51,116 nucleotides of DNA from Anaeromyxobacter soli (lineage in GTDB: Bacteria > Myxococcota > Myxococcia > Myxococcales > Anaeromyxobacteraceae): NCBI RefSeq assembly GCF_022808855.1, contig NZ_JAKZLF010000005.1, positions 1 to 51,116 on the forward strand, in the 5' to 3' direction. Position 1 is the stretch's first letter; the number at the start of each line of letters is the position of its first letter. Under the pieces are notes generated by a model. It saw nothing but the letters and a program-made list of their open reading frames with translations. It was not told the DNA's origin and did no database searches. Position numbers and translations under genes: made by a program. Of the stretch, positions 23,988 to 32,114 are shown one piece after another.

Positions 23988-24306
23988 CCGGCCTCCAGGC
24001 GCCGAAAGCGTGCCGCGCCCGACGAACCCACCGTACCGCTGCGTGCTCGCCCACGCGACGCGCCCCGAAGGTTCCCCCGCCGCGCCTCGCACGCGACGCA
24101 CGCGCCGCACGGCCGGCGCACACACGCGCGCTCGCCCGGTCGGCCGTCGTTCACGGTTCGTCACGATTCAGCCGGGCCCACGCGGGAGCGCCCCGCAGGG
24201 ACCTCGCCTCGAGGTCCCTGCGGGCCCGGCCACGCCTGGGGCCGCCCGCGCGAAGCTCCGCGCTGCTATGAACCCGGCGACCGCGCGGCGCCGCGGGAGG
24301 TGACCC
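23988..24306. other. Divergent intergenic region with strong hairpin
   Basis: These 319 bp separate the starts of the WS/DGAT gene (leftward) and the psiE-like gene (rightward). No gene is supported. It holds the ribosome sites of both genes and a perfect 15-bp inverted repeat at 24192-24224. Composition is as GC-rich as the rest, and no -35/-10 pair stood out. Confidence 0.55.
24192..24224. repeat. Perfect 15-bp inverted repeat with 3-nt loop
   Basis: CCCGCAGGGACCTCG (24192-24206) and its exact complement (24210-24224) flank CCT. It lies 83 bp before the psiE-like start and 205 bp before the WS/DGAT start, so a terminator role is odd. An operator, attenuator or mobile REP-type element is possible. 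Confidence 0.75.
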
Positions 24307-24783
24307 TTGGAGCGCGAGCGCGACCCCCGGAGCCGGACGCGCGGCATCATCTCGACCGCTTTCACGCGGGCCCAGGACGTCGTGTACGTCGCGCTCGGTG
24401 TGCTCCTCGCGCTGAGCGCCGCCGCGATCGTCGTCCACGGCGGGATCGATCTCGTCCACGCGATGTTCGGCGGCCTCGACGTCCGCGCGTTCGTGACGCT
24501 GCTCGACCGGATCCTGCTCGCGCTCATGGTCGTGGAGCTGCTCTACACGGTGCAGGTGTCGTTCCGCGAGCACACCCTCGTGCCCGAGCCGTTCCTGCTC
24601 GTCGCCCTCATCGCCGCGGTCCGCCGGATCCTCGTCATCACCGCCGAGTTCGGCGCGCAGACCCGGCCCGACGACAAGCTGTTCCGGCAGGTGATGTCGG
24701 AGCTCGGGCTCCTGACCGTCCTCATCGTCGTGCTCGTCGCGGCGCTCGCGATCCTTCGCAAGCGGCCGGTGGCGGCGGAGTAG
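24307..24783 (+). CDS. PsiE-like (phosphate-starvation-inducible) membrane protein
   Basis: The 158-residue protein has four predicted membrane helices: DVVYVALGVLLALSAAAIVV (~24-43), a second around FVTLLDRILLALMVVELLY (~61-80), a third at PFLLVALIAAVRRILVITAEF (~93-112) and LGLLTVLIVVLVAALAIL (~134-151). The pattern and the conserved ELLYTV...REH...EPFLLVALIA...RRILV order match the PsiE family, named for induction on phosphate starvation and of unknown biochemical role. The start is TTG 24307, backed by a near-perfect ribosome site GGAGGTGA at 24296-24303. No in-frame ATG offers a better choice. It converges closely (8 bp) with the methyltransferase gene. Confidence 0.8.
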   Translation: MERERDPRSRTRGIISTAFTRAQDVVYVALGVLLALSAAAIVVHGGIDLVHAMFGGLDVRAFVTLLDRILLALMVVELLYTVQVSFREHTLVPEPFLLVALIAAVRRILVITAEFGAQTRPDDKLFRQVMSELGLLTVLIVVLVAALAILRKRPVAAE

Positions 24784-24791
24784 CGCCGCGC

Positions 24792-25628
24792 TCAGCCGCG
24801 CGGCCGGCGTCCCACCACGTAGGCGATCCAGCCGGCCTGGTTCTGCGCGCTGCCGCGCGGCAGGTAGCGGGCCGCGGCGCCGGGCCCCGCGTCCCACAGC
24901 ACCTCGACGGCCTCGAAGCCCGCCTCGCCGAGGAGCTCCGTCAGCTCGGGGAGGCTCCAGAGCCGCCAGTCGTAGTGGAACGCCCGGCGCATCGGCCGGC
25001 CCCCCTCGAGCTCGAAGTGGATGGTGCAGCGGATCCGGTGGGTGATGGGATCGAACCCCTCCTGCTCCCAGACGTAGGTCACGCCGCGGCCGATCCGCCG
25101 GCGCTCGACGAGCGCCCGCTGCGCGTCCCACCCGCCGAAGGCGTCGAGCACGAGCGCGCCGCCCGGCGCCAGCGCGCCGAGCGCGGCGCGCAGATACTCG
25201 CCGAGCGCCTCGCGCGTGCGGAACACCCCGTAGCTGAAGTTGAGGGCGACGATCGCGTCGAACCCCTCGCCGCGGGGCGCGCGGACGTCGGCGGTCACGA
25301 GCTCGAGCCGCGAGGCCGCCGCGCCGAGCGCGGGGAGGCGGTACGTCCGGGCCCAGGCGTGCACCGCGGGATCGAGATCGACCGCCACGGCCGTCCGCAG
25401 CGGCCCCTTCGCCACCCAGCTCGCGGCGAGCGCCGCCGTGCCGCTGAAGTCCTCCCGGAGCCGCCGCGCCGGGCGTCGCCCGCGGAGGACCCGCTCGATG
25501 ATGGCGATGTCCGCCTGCGGGTCCTGGACCGCGCGCTCGTAGAGGCGGTGGCGGTCGCGGGGGCCGGGCTTCGGAGGGGCGGCGCTTCGGGGGGCGCGGT
25601 TCGCGGGGCGCATTCGGGCGCCCTCCAT
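24792..25628 (-). CDS. Class I SAM-dependent methyltransferase
   Basis: The 278-residue protein has a Rossmann-type methyltransferase core. LREDFSGTAALAASWV near 58 is motif I, AVAVDLDPAVHAWAR near 80 is the acidic post-strand 2 that binds the ribose, TADVRAP is near 110, FDAIVALNFSYGVFRT near 121 and PGGALVLDAFGGWD near 153. A second domain ends with AGWIAYVVGRRP. The substrate is unknown. The start was set at ATG 25628 because GGAGGG lies 9 bp upstream; ATG 25613 is an alternative. The first ~30 residues are Arg/Pro/Ala-rich. The M28 peptidase gene diverges from it. Confidence 0.82.
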   Translation of the reverse strand: MEGARMRPANRAPRSAAPPKPGPRDRHRLYERAVQDPQADIAIIERVLRGRRPARRLREDFSGTAALAASWVAKGPLRTAVAVDLDPAVHAWARTYRLPALGAAASRLELVTADVRAPRGEGFDAIVALNFSYGVFRTREALGEYLRAALGALAPGGALVLDAFGGWDAQRALVERRRIGRGVTYVWEQEGFDPITHRIRCTIHFELEGGRPMRRAFHYDWRLWSLPELTELLGEAGFEAVEVLWDAGPGAAARYLPRGSAQNQAGWIAYVVGRRPRG

Positions 25629-25746
25629 ACCCTTCCCTCCGCTGCCCGGCAATTCGCTCGCGGCCGCGGCGGGGCGGACGCGTCTCGGCCGGGTGCGCCC
25701 CGGCGTCCACGCTGCCCGGGACGCGCCGGCCCTCTATGTGCGACGC

Positions 25747-27561
25747 ATGCGAAAGCTCGGCAGGCTCGCCCTCGCGCTCGCCCTGACGGCCTGCACCGCC
25801 CGCGGCGCAGGCCACGCCGCGCGGGAGCCGGTGATCGATCCTGCCCGCGCGCTCGCGGAGGTGGCCTGGCTCGCAGATCCCGCGCGCGAGGGGCGCGGCG
25901 TCGGGACGGCCGGCGGCGCCCAGGCCGCGCGCTGGATCGCCGACCGGTTCCGCGAGGCGGGCCTCGCGCCCGCGCGCGACGGCGGCTACCTCGAGGAGTT
26001 CGAGGCGCCCTTCCGCGCCACCCTCGAGGCGCGGAACGCGCTCGCGATCGGCCGCGCGCCGCTCGCGCTCCAGCGGGACTTCCTCCCCTTCGGCTTCAGC
26101 GACGACGGCACGATCGAGGCGGAGCTCGTGTTCGCGGGTCATGGCATCACGGCGCCCGAGCTCGGGCACGACGACTACGCCGGGCTCGACGTGAAGGGGA
26201 AGATCGTCCTCGTCGCACAGGACTTCCCGCGCGAGGCGGACCCCGCCTCCCCGTTCCGCGACCCCCGCCGGTACCGCTTCTCCGAGTGGCGCTACAAGGC
26301 CATGAACGCGCGCGACCACGGCGCGGCGGCGATCCTCGGCGTCCGCGACGTATGGGCCCACGAGGCCCCCGACGAGCTCCCGCGCTGGCGCGGGCAGGTC
26401 GCCTCGCGGGCCGGCCTCGTCGCGGCGCGGGTCACGGCCGCGGCGCTCGGCCGCGCGGGGATCGACGTGGCCGCGCTGGCGGCGCCGGGCGAGGCGGACG
26501 GGAGGCCCCACTCGCGGCCGCTCGGGCTCCGGGCGCGGCTCTCGGTCGAGGTGCTCCACGAGCGGGCCGCGACCGCCAACGTCGTCGCCATCCTGCCCGG
26601 CCGCGACCCGGCGGTGGCGGACGAGTGCGTGGTGGTGGGCGCGCACCACGATCACCTCGGCCTCGGCGGCGACGCCTCGCTCGCCCCCGAGCGGCTCGGG
26701 ACGGTCCACCCGGGCGCGGACGACAACGCGAGCGGCGTCGCGGCCCTCCTCGCGGTCGCGCGCGCCTTCGTCGCCGAGGGCGCGCCGAGGCGCACGGTCC
26801 TCTTCGCTGCGTTCGCCGCGGAGGAGCTCGGCATCCTCGGCTCGTCCGAGCTCGCGAAGGATCCGCCGCCGCGCTGCCCCATCGGGAAGATGCAGCTCAT
26901 GGTGAACCTCGACATGGTGGGCCGTCCCCGCGGGGGGAAGGTGTACGTGGACGGCGCGGACACCGCGAAGGGGCTGCGGGACCGCGTGGTGGCGCTCGCG
27001 GAGCGCTCGCCGCGCCTGCCGCTCCGGATCGCGTTCGGCGGAGGCGACGGGTACGGCCCCTCGGATCACACGAGCTTCTACGCGCGCGGGGTCCCGGTCC
27101 TCTTCCTCTTCACCGGACCCCACGCCGACTACCACCGGCCGACGGATACCGCCGACAAGATCGACGGCCCGGGCCTCGCGGCCGTGGCGCGGCTCGCCTA
27201 CCGCGCCGCCCGCGACGCCGCCGAGCGCGATGGCCGCCTCGAGGTGGTCCGCACGGCGGCGCCACCGCCGCGCGAGCGCGGCGAGCGGAGCTACGGCACC
27301 TACCTCGGCGCGATCCCGGACTTCGCGGAGCGCGCCGAGCCGGGGGTGCTCCTCACCGGCGTCCGCCCGGGCAGCCCCGCCGAGCGGGCCGGCCTCGCCG
27401 AAGGCGACGTCCTCCTCCGCCTCGGAGCGGCGAAGGTGATGAACCTGCAGGATCTCGCGTTCGCGCTCCGCTCGCACCGGCCCGGCGACGAGGTCGAGGT
27501 CGAGTGGGCGCACGGGGCGGAGCGGCGGACCGCGAAGGTGAAGCTGGAGGAGCGCAGATGA
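25747..27561 (+). CDS. M28-family metallopeptidase lipoprotein with PA-like insert and C-terminal PDZ domain
   Basis: The 604-residue protein begins with a lipobox (LALTAC, lipidated Cys 16). A protease-associated-like insert (~95-270) contains VFAGHGITAPELGHDDYAGL and DVKGKIVLV. The two-zinc M28 core (~290-480) shows VVVGAHHDHLG, HPGADDNASGVAALL, FAAEELGILGS, NLDMVGR and FTGPHADYHRPTDTADKID, giving the metal-ligand set H, D, E, D, H. A PDZ domain (~515-600) follows: GVLLTGVRPGSPAERAGLAEGDVLLRLG. It is likely an exported aminopeptidase held in the envelope. ATG 25747 starts the signal sequence. It overlaps the next gene by 4 bp (ATGA), so peptidase and propeller are cotranslated. Confidence 0.88.
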   Translation: MRKLGRLALALALTACTARGAGHAAREPVIDPARALAEVAWLADPAREGRGVGTAGGAQAARWIADRFREAGLAPARDGGYLEEFEAPFRATLEARNALAIGRAPLALQRDFLPFGFSDDGTIEAELVFAGHGITAPELGHDDYAGLDVKGKIVLVAQDFPREADPASPFRDPRRYRFSEWRYKAMNARDHGAAAILGVRDVWAHEAPDELPRWRGQVASRAGLVAARVTAAALGRAGIDVAALAAPGEADGRPHSRPLGLRARLSVEVLHERAATANVVAILPGRDPAVADECVVVGAHHDHLGLGGDASLAPERLGTVHPGADDNASGVAALLAVARAFVAEGAPRRTVLFAAFAAEELGILGSSELAKDPPPRCPIGKMQLMVNLDMVGRPRGGKVYVDGADTAKGLRDRVVALAERSPRLPLRIAFGGGDGYGPSDHTSFYARGVPVLFLFTGPHADYHRPTDTADKIDGPGLAAVARLAYRAARDAAERDGRLEVVRTAAPPPRERGERSYGTYLGAIPDFAERAEPGVLLTGVRPGSPAERAGLAEGDVLLRLGAAKVMNLQDLAFALRSHRPGDEVEVEWAHGAERRTAKVKLEERR

Positions 27562-28658
27562 CCCGGACCCTCACCCCGACGCTCGCCGCCGCCGTCCTCG
27601 CCGCCGCCTGCGCCGCGCCGAAGGCGCCGACCGGCCCGGTCCCTCCCGCCGCGGCGCCCGTCGGCGCCCCGCCGGCGAACGCCGCTCGAGACCTGGCTCT
27701 CCCGGGCGAGCGGCACCTCCGCAACGTCCGTCAGCTCACGTTCGGGGGCGAGAACGCCGAGGCGTACTTCAGCTTCGACGGGCGGGAGCTCGTGTTCCAG
27801 TCGACGCCCGAGGGTGCCGGCTGCGATCGGCTCTACGTGATGCGCGCCGACGGCACGCAGCGGCGCCAGGTCTCGTCCGGCCTGGGCCGCGTCACCTGCG
27901 GCTACTTCTTCCCCGGAGGAGAGCGGCTGCTCTACTCCTCGACCCACGCGTCGGGCGCGGAGTGCCCGCCGAAGCCAGACCTCTCCCAGGGCTACGTCTG
28001 GCCCCTCTTCGACTACCAGCTCTACACCGCGCGGCCGGACGGCTCCGATCTCACCCCGCTCGCGCCGGCGCCCGGCGCGTACAGCGCGGAGGCGACGATC
28101 TCGCGGGACGGCTGGATCGTCTTCACCTCGACGCGCGACGGCGATCTCGAGCTCTACAAGATGCGGCTCGACGGCTCCGGGCTCGTGCGGCTCACGCACA
28201 CTCCTGGCTACGACGGCGGGGCGTTCTTCTCCGCCGACGGCGCGCGCATCGTGTTCCGCGCCAGCCGGCCCGCCGACGCGGCGGAGCTCGCCGACTACCG
28301 GCGCCTCCTCTCGCAGAAGCTCGTCCGCCCGGGGAGGCTCGAGATCTACGTCATGAACGCGGACGGCTCCGGCGTGCGGCAGGTGACCCGGCTCGGCGCG
28401 GCGAGCTTCGCGCCCTTCTTCCACCCGGACGGTCGGCGCATCGTCTTCGCCTCGAACGTCGGGGACCCGAAGGGCCGCAACTTCGACCTCTACCTCGTGA
28501 ACGACGACGGCGGCGGCCTCGAGCGCATCACCACGAACGACACCTTCGACGGGTTCCCCATGTTCTCGCCGGACGGGAAGACGCTCGTCTTCGCCTCCAA
28601 CCGGAACGCGCGGCGGCCCGGCGAGACGAACGTGTTCGTGGCGGACTGGGTCGAGTGA
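27558..28658 (+). CDS. TolB-like PD40 beta-propeller lipoprotein
   Basis: The 366-residue protein has a lipoprotein signal (VLAAAC, lipidated Cys 18), an Ala/Pro linker, then about six WD40-like PD40 blades: AEAYFSFDGRELVFQST, RLYVMRADGTQRRQV, EATISRDGWIVFTSTRDG, GAFFSADGARIVFRASR, FAPFFHPDGRRIVFASN and FPMFSPDGKTLVFASNRN. These match the beta-propeller of TolB and of the N-terminal part of prolyl-oligopeptidase-like proteins. Cysteines in GAGCDRLY, VTCGYF and AECPPKP may form disulfides. ATG 27558 has GGAGGAG upstream and overlaps the M28 stop. The frame stays open about 4 kb upstream, but that is a GC artefact. It may bind or present substrate for the coupled peptidase; this is inference. 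Confidence 0.85.
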   Translation: MTRTLTPTLAAAVLAAACAAPKAPTGPVPPAAAPVGAPPANAARDLALPGERHLRNVRQLTFGGENAEAYFSFDGRELVFQSTPEGAGCDRLYVMRADGTQRRQVSSGLGRVTCGYFFPGGERLLYSSTHASGAECPPKPDLSQGYVWPLFDYQLYTARPDGSDLTPLAPAPGAYSAEATISRDGWIVFTSTRDGDLELYKMRLDGSGLVRLTHTPGYDGGAFFSADGARIVFRASRPADAAELADYRRLLSQKLVRPGRLEIYVMNADGSGVRQVTRLGAASFAPFFHPDGRRIVFASNVGDPKGRNFDLYLVNDDGGGLERITTNDTFDGFPMFSPDGKTLVFASNRNARRPGETNVFVADWVE

Positions 28659-28664
28659 GGGCCG

Positions 28665-29621
28665 TCAGCGCCCCTGCGGCTTCGGGTCCGGCGGCGCGGA
28701 GGGCCGCGCGCGGCTCGCCACGACCCCGTTGCCCCAGCGGCGCCGCGCGAGCTCGAGCCAGGCGCGCGTGGCCGGCGGCAGGTGCCGGTCCTTGCGCCAG
28801 ATGAGCGCCACGTCCCAGGGGATCCTCGGCTCCGAGAGCCGCACCGAGAGGACCTGGCGGGGGTCGAGCTGGTGGCAGATGGTGTTCGGGAGCAGCGCGG
28901 CGCCGATGTTCGCGGCCACGGTCGCGACGATGAAGTCCCAGTGCGAGCTCTCGCTCACGACGGCCGGCTTGAACCCGGCCCGGCGGCACGCCTCGAGGAT
29001 GTGCCCGTGGAGCGCGAACTCCGGCCGGTAGAGCACGAACGGCGTGCCCGCCAGCTCGCGGAGCTCGACCGAGCGGCGACGCGCCAGCGGGTGGCTCGGA
29101 TGGAGGACGGCCCGGAGCTCGTCCTTCACGAACGGCATGATGCCGAAGGCCTCCTCGTCCGTGGGGAGCACCACCGCGCCGACGTCGAGCTCGCGGTTCA
29201 TCACGAGCGCCTCGAGGTGGTGCGAGCCCTCCTCGCGCAGCTCGAGCACGATGCCGGGGTATGCCTGGTGGTACTCCGCGAGCAGCGGCGCGAAGAAGGT
29301 GACCCCGGTGATGGGGGGCATGCCGATGCGCAGCCGTCCGCGCCGCAGCGCCGAGAGCTCGGAGACCTCCTCCTCGATGACCCGCAGCGAGTCGAGCACG
29401 CCCTCCGCCCGCTCCAGCACGATCTGGCCCGCGTCGGTGAGCGTCACGCGCCGGCGCTCGCGGACGAGCAGCGGCGTGCCGAGCTCCTCCTCGAGCGCTT
29501 TCACCATCTTGCTGATCGCGGGCTGGGTCACGTGCAGCGACTGGCTCGCCCGCGTGAAGCCGCCCTGGCGCGCCACCTCGACGAAGTACCGCAGCGCCTG
29601 TACGTCCACGTCCACCTCCAT
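28665..29621 (-). CDS. LysR-family transcriptional regulator
   Basis: The 318-residue protein has the N-terminal winged helix-turn-helix (~8-66; FVEVARQGGFTRASQSLHVTQPAISKMVKALEEELG, read in pieces) and a C-terminal substrate-binding domain (~95-300; RLRIGMPPITGVTFFAPLLAEY begins it). The tail (~300-318) is Pro/Arg-rich. It is close to CynR/CysB-size regulators, but the inducer is unknown. ATG 29621 is chosen from the HTH position. It is divergent from a small protein gene, with a LysR-type GCAT-N7-ATGC site between them, so control of that gene or autoregulation is likely. It converges with the TolB-like gene at only 6 bp. Confidence 0.9.
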   Translation of the reverse strand: MEVDVDVQALRYFVEVARQGGFTRASQSLHVTQPAISKMVKALEEELGTPLLVRERRRVTLTDAGQIVLERAEGVLDSLRVIEEEVSELSALRRGRLRIGMPPITGVTFFAPLLAEYHQAYPGIVLELREEGSHHLEALVMNRELDVGAVVLPTDEEAFGIMPFVKDELRAVLHPSHPLARRRSVELRELAGTPFVLYRPEFALHGHILEACRRAGFKPAVVSESSHWDFIVATVAANIGAALLPNTICHQLDPRQVLSVRLSEPRIPWDVALIWRKDRHLPPATRAWLELARRRWGNGVVASRARPSAPPDPKPQGR

Positions 29622-29639
29622 GTCCCTGGGTTATGGCCA

Positions 29640-29655
29640 GCATAGCAAGAATGCA
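29640..29655. promoter_or_regulatory. Candidate LysR-type binding site (T-N11-A inside GCAT-N7-ATGC)
   Basis: GCAT (29640-29643) and ATGC (29651-29654) form an inverted repeat, and T29643 and A29655 give the T-N11-A core typical of LysR sites. The local DNA is unusually AT-rich for this window. It sits 19 bp upstream of the lysR-type start and 84 bp upstream of the divergent gene. Confidence 0.45.
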
Positions 29656-29738
29656 TTTCCCTCATACATGCCCAGTCGGCTAGGTTGCGCGCGGGTTCAC
29701 GGGACGGACCTCCGGAGCCACACGGGAGACGACGAAAG

Positions 29739-30230
29739 ATGACGATCGAAGACCTTCTGCTGGGCGAGGAGGCGGCCATCCTGGACGAGGCCACCCACGC
29801 CGTCGCAGAGCTCGAGCACTACCGCCGCGACGGCGCGCAGGCGACGCGCGGACGGCTCGAGCTGCTCCACCGCCACCTGGTCGACGCGGTGCTCACGCGC
29901 GACCTCAACGCCCTGCGCGCGCACGTCACGCGTATGGCGCACGAGCGGTTCGCGGGCGGCTTCGACGTCACCGAGGTGCAGGCCGCGTTCTCGGCACTCG
30001 AGGACGCGATCTGGCGGAAGGCGCTGTCCAGGCTCCCCCCCGACGAACGCGCCTGGGGGCTCAGCCTGGTCGGCACCGTGCTCGCGCAGGGCGGCAGCAC
30101 GCTCGCGCGCACCTTCGAGTCGCTCGCGCCTCGCGCCCCGGAACCGTGCGTGGATCTCACGCCGCTCTTCCTGGGTGCGGACGCGGTGCGGACCTCGCGC
30201 TCCGTCGAGGAGCTCGTCTACCCGGTCTAG
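29739..30230 (+). CDS. Small protein, RsbRD_N-like single-domain (tentative)
   Basis: The 163-residue cytosolic, all-helical protein starts MTIEDLLLGEEAAILDEATHAV. The pattern LLHRHLVDAVLTRDLNALRAHVTRMAHERF followed by GFDVTEVQAAFSALEDAIW (read in parts) resembles the N-terminal sensor domain of RsbR/RsbRD-type co-antagonists and of some histidine kinases, here without any C-terminal output domain. That comparison is by eye. ATG 29739 has only a weak ribosome site (GGGAGACGA). The divergent LysR gene 117 bp away probably controls it. A hairpin follows its stop. Confidence 0.55.
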   Translation: MTIEDLLLGEEAAILDEATHAVAELEHYRRDGAQATRGRLELLHRHLVDAVLTRDLNALRAHVTRMAHERFAGGFDVTEVQAAFSALEDAIWRKALSRLPPDERAWGLSLVGTVLAQGGSTLARTFESLAPRAPEPCVDLTPLFLGADAVRTSRSVEELVYPV

Positions 30231-30241
30231 CCGGCTCCTGG

Positions 30242-30284
30242 CGCCCGCCGCGATCGCCGCCCGCGCGGCAGCGGACGGCGGGCG
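30242..30284. terminator. Candidate bidirectional terminator between convergent genes
   Basis: CGCCCGCCG (30242-30250) pairs perfectly with CGGCGGGCG (30276-30284). The right arm directly abuts the stop codon of the leftward dipeptidase gene, and the left arm is 11 bp after the stop of the rightward gene. There is no clear T tract. Confidence 0.45.
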
Positions 30285-31469
30285 TCAGGGCAGGTTTTCG
30301 AGCAGGAAGCGGATCGCGTTCTCGCCCATGACGGCGCGGATGGCCGCGTCCTGTAGCCCCTCGTCGAGCAGCGCCTGCGTGAGCACCTCGAGCCGCGCGG
30401 CGTCGAACGGCGCCGTGGTCGCCCCGTCGAAGTCCGACCCGAGCGCCACGTGCGACACGCCCGCGACGGCGATCGCGTGGTGGATCGCCCGGGCGACGGC
30501 CTGCGGGGTGCGGTCGCACACCGCGCCTTCCCAGTAGCCGATGCCCACGAGCGCGCCGTTCCGCCCGAGGCGCCTCAGCTGGTCGTCGGTGAGGTTGCGC
30601 GGCCCCGGGCAGGTGGCGCTCACGCCCGTGTGCGACACGATCACCGGCCGGCGCGCCAGGGAGAGCGCGTCGTCGAAGGCCCGCGGGGAGGCGTGCGCGA
30701 GGTCCGCGATCATGCGGCGCTCCTCCATCCGCCGCAGCGCCGCGCGCCCCAGCGCGCTGAGCCCGCCTTTCGCGGCCCCGTGCGCCGAGCCGGCCGCGGC
30801 GTTGTCCGCGAAGTGGGCGAGCCCCGCCGAGCGAAAGCCGGCCTGGAAGAGCGCGTCCAGCGCCTCGAGCCTCCCATCGAGCGCCTGGAGCCCCTCGGTG
30901 GCGAGCACCGCCACCACCGCGCGCCGGCCCTGCCGCTCGGCCGCGCGCGCCTCGAGCGCCGCGGCGAGCTCCGCCCGCGAGGTCGCGACGACGAGCCCGC
31001 CGCCCGAGGCCGCCGCGGCGCGCCGGAGCTTCTCGCCCTGGTGGAGCGCCCGCGCGAGGCGGCTCCCCCAGGTCGACGGCGGCCAGCGCGAGGCGACGGC
31101 GAGGGCGGTGACGAGGTCGCCCGCCCCGGGCGTCGTGGCGTAGTTGAAGCCCCGCGGCACCTCCGTGACCGTGGAGAAGAGCTGCACCGCGACGTTGCCC
31201 TCGGCGAGCCGCGGCACGTCGCTGTGACCGTGCGTCGAGCGCTTCAGCGGGTCGCGGTCCCAGAGCAGGAGGTCGTCGTGCAGGTCGACGATCCGGAGCG
31301 TCGCGTGCAGGCCGCGGGCTCGAGCGGAGACGGCTGGCAGCGGCCGGCGGGCGTCCACCCGGTTCATCCGCGCCGCGACCGCCGGCGCGAGCGCGAAGAA
31401 GAAGCTCCCCGCGGCGGCGAGCAGGAGGACGGCGGCGATCCAGGCGGCGCGGCGGAGCACGGACGGCAT
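30285..31469 (-). CDS. Membrane-anchored dipeptidase, peptidase family M19
   Basis: The 394-residue protein begins with a membrane anchor or signal (~8-30, AAWIAAVLLLAAAGSFFFAL). The M19 amidohydrolase core follows: IVDLHDDLLLWDRD near 60 (metal-binding H-x-D), AVLATEGLQAL near 190 (bridging Glu), IADLAHASPRAF near 268, VSHTGVSATCPGPRNLTDDQL near 290 (His) and HVALGSDFDGAT near 350 (Asp). Relatives are renal-type dipeptidases and act on D/L-dipeptides. An outward-facing dipeptidase could process wall peptides. ATG 31469 precedes the anchor; the divergent gene starts 50 bp away. Confidence 0.87.
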   Translation of the reverse strand: MPSVLRRAAWIAAVLLLAAAGSFFFALAPAVAARMNRVDARRPLPAVSARARGLHATLRIVDLHDDLLLWDRDPLKRSTHGHSDVPRLAEGNVAVQLFSTVTEVPRGFNYATTPGAGDLVTALAVASRWPPSTWGSRLARALHQGEKLRRAAAASGGGLVVATSRAELAAALEARAAERQGRRAVVAVLATEGLQALDGRLEALDALFQAGFRSAGLAHFADNAAAGSAHGAAKGGLSALGRAALRRMEERRMIADLAHASPRAFDDALSLARRPVIVSHTGVSATCPGPRNLTDDQLRRLGRNGALVGIGYWEGAVCDRTPQAVARAIHHAIAVAGVSHVALGSDFDGATTAPFDAARLEVLTQALLDEGLQDAAIRAVMGENAIRFLLENLP

Positions 31470-31519
31470 CGTACGCCAGGGCAGCGTTCGAGGCGGCGGA
31501 GTACGGTAGAGTCGCCGCC

Positions 31520-32071
31520 ATGGAAGATCCCAAGGCGATCGGGGTGGTGCTCGCGACGCTCGTGAACCCGGCCGGCAAGCCCGTCAGCGGCGGCGCGGCG
31601 CGGGGACAGCTCTACGCCGGCCGGGACGAGCTCGTCGTCGTGCGACCCGCGCCCCGGGCCGAGCTCCTGCAGCGGGTGACCACCGCGCTGCTCCTCGGGT
31701 CCATCGCCGCGGTCCTCGTGAACGTCTTCACCTGGCGGAGCGCGGCGGTGCTGTGGGGCGCGGTCGCCGCGCAGGCGGTGTACTGGCTCACCCTGCCCGC
31801 GCGCCGCCGTGCGCTCGACCCCGAGCCGCTCGACGCGCGCGGCCTCGCCGCGGCGCGGAGCGCCGGCCGGATCGCGATCCGGGTGCCGGCGAGCGCGGTG
31901 GTCCGGACCACGGCCCCGGAGCCCCCGCGCAGCGGGTTCCGCAAGCCCGCCCGCTTCGAGCTCACCGACGGCGCCCTCGAGGTCTACCTCTCGCCCGAGC
32001 AGCACGCCGCGATCGTGGCGGCCATCGGGCTGCGGCCCGCCGGCGAGGCGCCGGCCGGCCGCCCGTCCTGA
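31520..32071 (+). CDS. Hypothetical membrane protein
   Basis: The 183-residue protein begins MEDPKAIGVVLATLVNPAG and has two adjacent hydrophobic helices at about 51-84 (TALLLGSIAAVLVNVF and AAVLWGAVAAQAVYWL) flanked by soluble segments of ~50 and ~95 residues. The C-terminal part (IRVPASAVVRT, RFELTDGALEVYLSPEQHAAI) looks like a PH-like or small beta domain facing the cytosol. No family was recognised. ATG 31520 lacks a strong ribosome site. It converges with the AsmA-like gene (43-bp gap) and diverges from the dipeptidase gene. Confidence 0.65.
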   Translation: MEDPKAIGVVLATLVNPAGKPVSGGAARGQLYAGRDELVVVRPAPRAELLQRVTTALLLGSIAAVLVNVFTWRSAAVLWGAVAAQAVYWLTLPARRRALDPEPLDARGLAAARSAGRIAIRVPASAVVRTTAPEPPRSGFRKPARFELTDGALEVYLSPEQHAAIVAAIGLRPAGEAPAGRPS

Positions 32072-32114
32072 CGATCTCTCGCAGGCCGGCGCCGCTTCTC
32101 CCGCGCAGGCGCCC

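Noticed and set aside
23508-27557. A 5.1-kb open frame (to 28658) encoding up to 1716 residues
   Set aside because: The part before 27558 is Arg/Pro/Ala-rich shadow sequence that runs antisense to the WS/DGAT and methyltransferase genes and out of frame with the psiE-like and M28 genes. Only the end, from ATG 27558, is a real gene.
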